A DNA stretch of 64,000 nucleotides, taken from contig CBDCEL010000003.1 of the NCBI GenBank assembly GCA_965215845.1, forward strand, positions 558,001 to 622,000. The letters are read 5' to 3'. The notes under the pieces are model-generated. The model worked only from the letters and a program-made list of their open reading frames with translations, was not told the origin of the DNA and ran no database searches. This stretch comes from Aurantibacter_A sp965215845 (GTDB lineage Bacteria; Bacteroidota; Bacteroidia; Flavobacteriales; Flavobacteriaceae). Numbering within the stretch: the stretch's first letter is position 1; every line of letters starts with the position of its first letter. Shown piece after piece: positions 62,082 through 64,000 of the stretch. Made by a program: the position numbers and the translations under genes.

Positions 62082-63035
62082 ATGTTCAAGAAATGGATTA
62101 GACTGGAACTGGCGGTGGTCTTTTTTGTCGCTATGGCCACCTTGGCGGAATCTTGCAAACAACAGACGGAAGAGGGTTCGAGCGATTTGGCTTTGAACGA
62201 AAACCCGGAAAAAAAGGTCCTCCCCAAAAAAGAGCTTAGCTCAGAATTCAAGGCGTATTGGTACAATGGCGAGGCCGAGATTACCTCCTACAAATTGGAA
62301 CAGGCGCGTTACGGTGAGATGCGTGATGGGAATGCGGTCTTAATCTATGTAACCGAACCGTTTTTACCAGAAAAGCAGACCAAGGCCGATGGCAGCAATC
62401 CTGGCAATATTCCTGTTTTGAAATTGAACAGCACGAAAAGCTACCTGACCGGGATCTACCCCTATTCGATCATGAGCAGCAGCTTTTATCCCGTGCACGA
62501 TAATCGCCATGCCATAAAGGTATCGTTCTCGGCCCAAGAGTGGTGTGGCCAGGTTTACGCGCAATTGAACAATCGTGCCAAATTTGAGGTAATGTCCCAC
62601 TCCTATTTTGAAAGTGAGGCCGATCAAAACTTCAAATTGGATAAAGAACTTCTCGAAAATGAGATTTGGAACAAAATAAGAATCAACCCCGAAGAACTTC
62701 CGGTAGGCAATTTAAAAATTATCCCCTCGTTGGAATACATAAGACTCTCCCATAAAGAGTTGAAAGCCTACGACGCAACTTTAAGTTTAAATGAGAACGG
62801 GGCTACGTCCGTTTATGAAATTTCATATCCCGAACTGAAAAGAACCTTGAAAATTGAGTTTGAGACGGCCTTTCCGCACAGTATCATGGGCTGGAAGGAG
62901 ACTTTTGAAAGTGGCTTTGGTGCCGGAAAAAAGGAATTGACCTCCAGTGCCAAAAGAATAAAATCCATCAAAAGCCCCTATTGGCAGAAAAATAGCAACG
63001 AATTTCTTCCTCTAAGGGATAGTCTCGGATTATGA
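62082..63035 (+). CDS. lipoprotein of unknown function, downstream of maf
   Basis: About 317 aa from ATG 62082. Signal ending in a lipobox (VAMATLAESCKQQ, Cys25), then a beta-rich domain: ELSSEFKAYWYNGEAEITSY, VTEPFLPEKQTKADG, and VSFSAQEWCGQVYAQLNN. I recognise it only as a conserved gene linked with maf in flavobacteria. Its stop overlaps the start of the next gene (ATGA), so they are co-translated. Confidence 0.75.
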   Translation: MFKKWIRLELAVVFFVAMATLAESCKQQTEEGSSDLALNENPEKKVLPKKELSSEFKAYWYNGEAEITSYKLEQARYGEMRDGNAVLIYVTEPFLPEKQTKADGSNPGNIPVLKLNSTKSYLTGIYPYSIMSSSFYPVHDNRHAIKVSFSAQEWCGQVYAQLNNRAKFEVMSHSYFESEADQNFKLDKELLENEIWNKIRINPEELPVGNLKIIPSLEYIRLSHKELKAYDATLSLNENGATSVYEISYPELKRTLKIEFETAFPHSIMGWKETFESGFGAGKKELTSSAKRIKSIKSPYWQKNSNEFLPLRDSLGL

Positions 63036-63560
63036 TAGAAGAATTTCTTACCAAATCCCAGTCTCAGGTGTTGGGGACGGTCATCTGCATTGCCGTACTA
63101 CTCTTTATTCGATATATAAGCAACAAGGCCATCATTAAGATTGGCAGATTACGTGATAAAAAACACCATAAGAACCAAATTGGTTTCAAAGTATGTATCA
63201 TTTGGTTTGGTGGCCGTAGCCTTTATCGTCATGATTTTTATATGGGGAGTCGATTTCAGGGAACTCGGCCTTGTGATGTCCTCAATTTTCGCAGTTATAG
63301 GTGTTGCATTATTCGCGAGTTGGTCTATACTGAGCAATGTAACGGCTGGAATCATCTTGTTTTTTTGGTATCCTTTTAAAATTGGTGACCGCATAAAGAT
63401 TCATGATTCAGATTTCCTGGACGAGGCACTTATTCTCGACATAGGGGCCTTTCATTTGCATCTCAAAAAAGACAATGGGGAGTTCGTGACCTATCCGAAT
63501 AATTTGCTTTTGCAAAAGGGGGTCGTACTGATCGAAAAAAATGCGGGCTTCAACAATTAG
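63032..63560 (+). pseudogene. frameshifted MscS-like mechanosensitive channel
   Basis: The frame from ATG 63032 gives an N-terminal helix and IIKIGRLRDK, then leaves the family; the continuation is in the +1 frame (VSKYVSFGLVAVAFIVMIF, SNVTAGIILFFWYPFKIGDRI, GEFVTYPNNLLLQKGV). The switch lies at an A run (63158-63163): removing one A gives RDKNTIRTKLVSKYVSF and a single protein of about 175 aa with two to three helices and an MscS beta domain. A homopolymer insertion or a base-calling error is likely. The ATGA overlap with the lipoprotein gene shows it belonged to the same operon. Confidence 0.8.
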
Positions 63561-63637
63561 GATAGATTAAAGGTATTCGAAGTGACCAATATCTGTTAAA
63601 GAATATGTAATTATCCTGAGCGGCGTGTTAATCTTTC

Positions 63638-63645
63638 TATCTTTG
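63638..63645 (+). promoter_or_regulatory. candidate -7 box for the PIG-L gene
   Basis: TATCTTTG matches TAnnTTTG, 23 bases before the start codon; the -33 position holds only a weak CCTG at 19 bases. Confidence 0.45.
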
Positions 63646-63668
63646 AGAAACCTCTAAACCAACGTGCA

Positions 63669-64000
63669 ATGCGTATATTATTGGTATTCTTCGTCGGCAT
63701 ACTTTTGACGAGCCATGACTTAAAGGCCCAAGCACCTGAGAGACCTACATCTGCAGAAATCCATCACCAAATTCAAAAGCTCAATTTTTTGGGTTCCGCG
63801 CTTTATGTAGCCGCGCATCCAGATGACGAAAACACACGATTGATCTCATATCTTTCGAACAACGTAAAGGCACGAACGGCATATCTATCCATTACTAGAG
63901 GTGACGGCGGGCAAAATCTTATCGGGCCCGAATTACGTGAACTTCTTGGGGTACTTCGAACCCAGGAACTATTGGCCGCAAGGCGAATTGATGGTGGGCA
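63669..64000 (+). CDS. PIG-L family deacetylase, secreted, partial
   Basis: The first 110 residues or so; the gene runs off the right edge. A signal peptide (MRILLVFFVGILLTSHDLKAQ) precedes LGSALYVAAHPDDENTRLI, the zinc/catalytic motif of the GlcNAc-PI/LmbE-type deacetylase fold, and RGDGGQNLIGPELRELLGVLRT. The long flavobacterial members (about 800 aa) are of unknown substrate. Unlike BshB1 in this window it is exported. Confidence 0.85.
   Translation, partial: MRILLVFFVGILLTSHDLKAQAPERPTSAEIHHQIQKLNFLGSALYVAAHPDDENTRLISYLSNNVKARTAYLSITRGDGGQNLIGPELRELLGVLRTQELLAARRIDGG

Noticed and set aside
63158..63164. Programmed -1 frameshift at AAAAAAC in the MscS-like gene
   Set aside because: The heptamer is out of phase with the upstream frame and the needed move is +1, so classical -1 slippage does not fit.
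1..64000. CRISPR array
   Set aside because: No regularly spaced short direct repeats with unique spacers were seen; the three units at 12.6-13.2 kb are too long and too few.

Overview
The window looks like chromosome of a marine-type Flavobacteriaceae member (Bacteroidota). Evidence: TonB-dependent receptors with a CarboxypepD_reg-like N-terminal domain, DUF5916 and MG2-type surface proteins, a formylglycine-type sulfatase, bacillithiol BshB1, a fused ResB/CcsA cytochrome c maturation protein, LolD/FolE/TIGR02757 housekeeping genes of the Bacteroidota type, no obvious Shine-Dalgarno sites, and a few TAnnTTTG-like -7 boxes.

Layout. 1-10.6 kb: small proteins, a DUF5916 barrel protein, then a tight plus-strand cluster (MerC-like protein, small Cys-containing membrane protein, ABC ATPase, TonB-dependent receptor, two DUF3526 permeases) that reads as one envelope transport system, probably metal- or metallophore-related. 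10.7-19.9 kb: AstE-like hydrolase, sterol-desaturase-like enzyme, three copies of a hairpin-rich intergenic repeat, a SorA/SorB-type sulfite oxidation pair, a frameshifted two-domain DUF302 lipoprotein, folE, lolD, a CPBP protease and a TIGR02757 protein.

19.9-24.0 kb is the most interesting part: a tyrosine recombinase gene transcribed away from an array of AT-rich genes that all point the other way. Each gene is bracketed by its own pair of complementary boundary sequences (GTTGTAACAC/GTGTTACAAC, GTTAGCGGC/GCCGCTAAC, GTTGTGGGTA/TACCCACAAC) followed by an attC-like imperfect palindrome. This is the logic of integron cassettes, but the integrase lacks the insertion typical of IntI. The cargo is a secreted unknown protein, a class D (OXA-type) beta-lactamase homologue and a methyltransferase. 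A 276-bp structured element occurs twice at cassette boundaries and itself behaves like a cassette without a convincing gene.

24-37 kb: nucleoside deaminase, S10 peptidase, SGNH hydrolase, CrtISO-like oxidoreductase, an Fe-S protein, a sugar-acid cluster (FAH hydrolase, SDR, mannonate dehydratase), a CocE-type hydrolase and a sulfatase. 37.9-45.5 kb: a complete-looking trans-4-hydroxy-L-proline degradation operon (epimerase, FAD dehydrogenase, deaminase, semialdehyde dehydrogenase) with an embedded DUF885 lipoprotein peptidase and a divergent AraC regulator; an M28 peptidase follows. 47-64 kb: tRNA-His, a TPR histidine kinase, bshB1, a transsulfuration enzyme, a large MG2/plug-like protein, a MATE exporter, CcsBA, then a plus-strand run with DUF2520, KdsC-like, Maf and lipoprotein genes, a frameshifted MscS-like channel and the start of a PIG-L family deacetylase.
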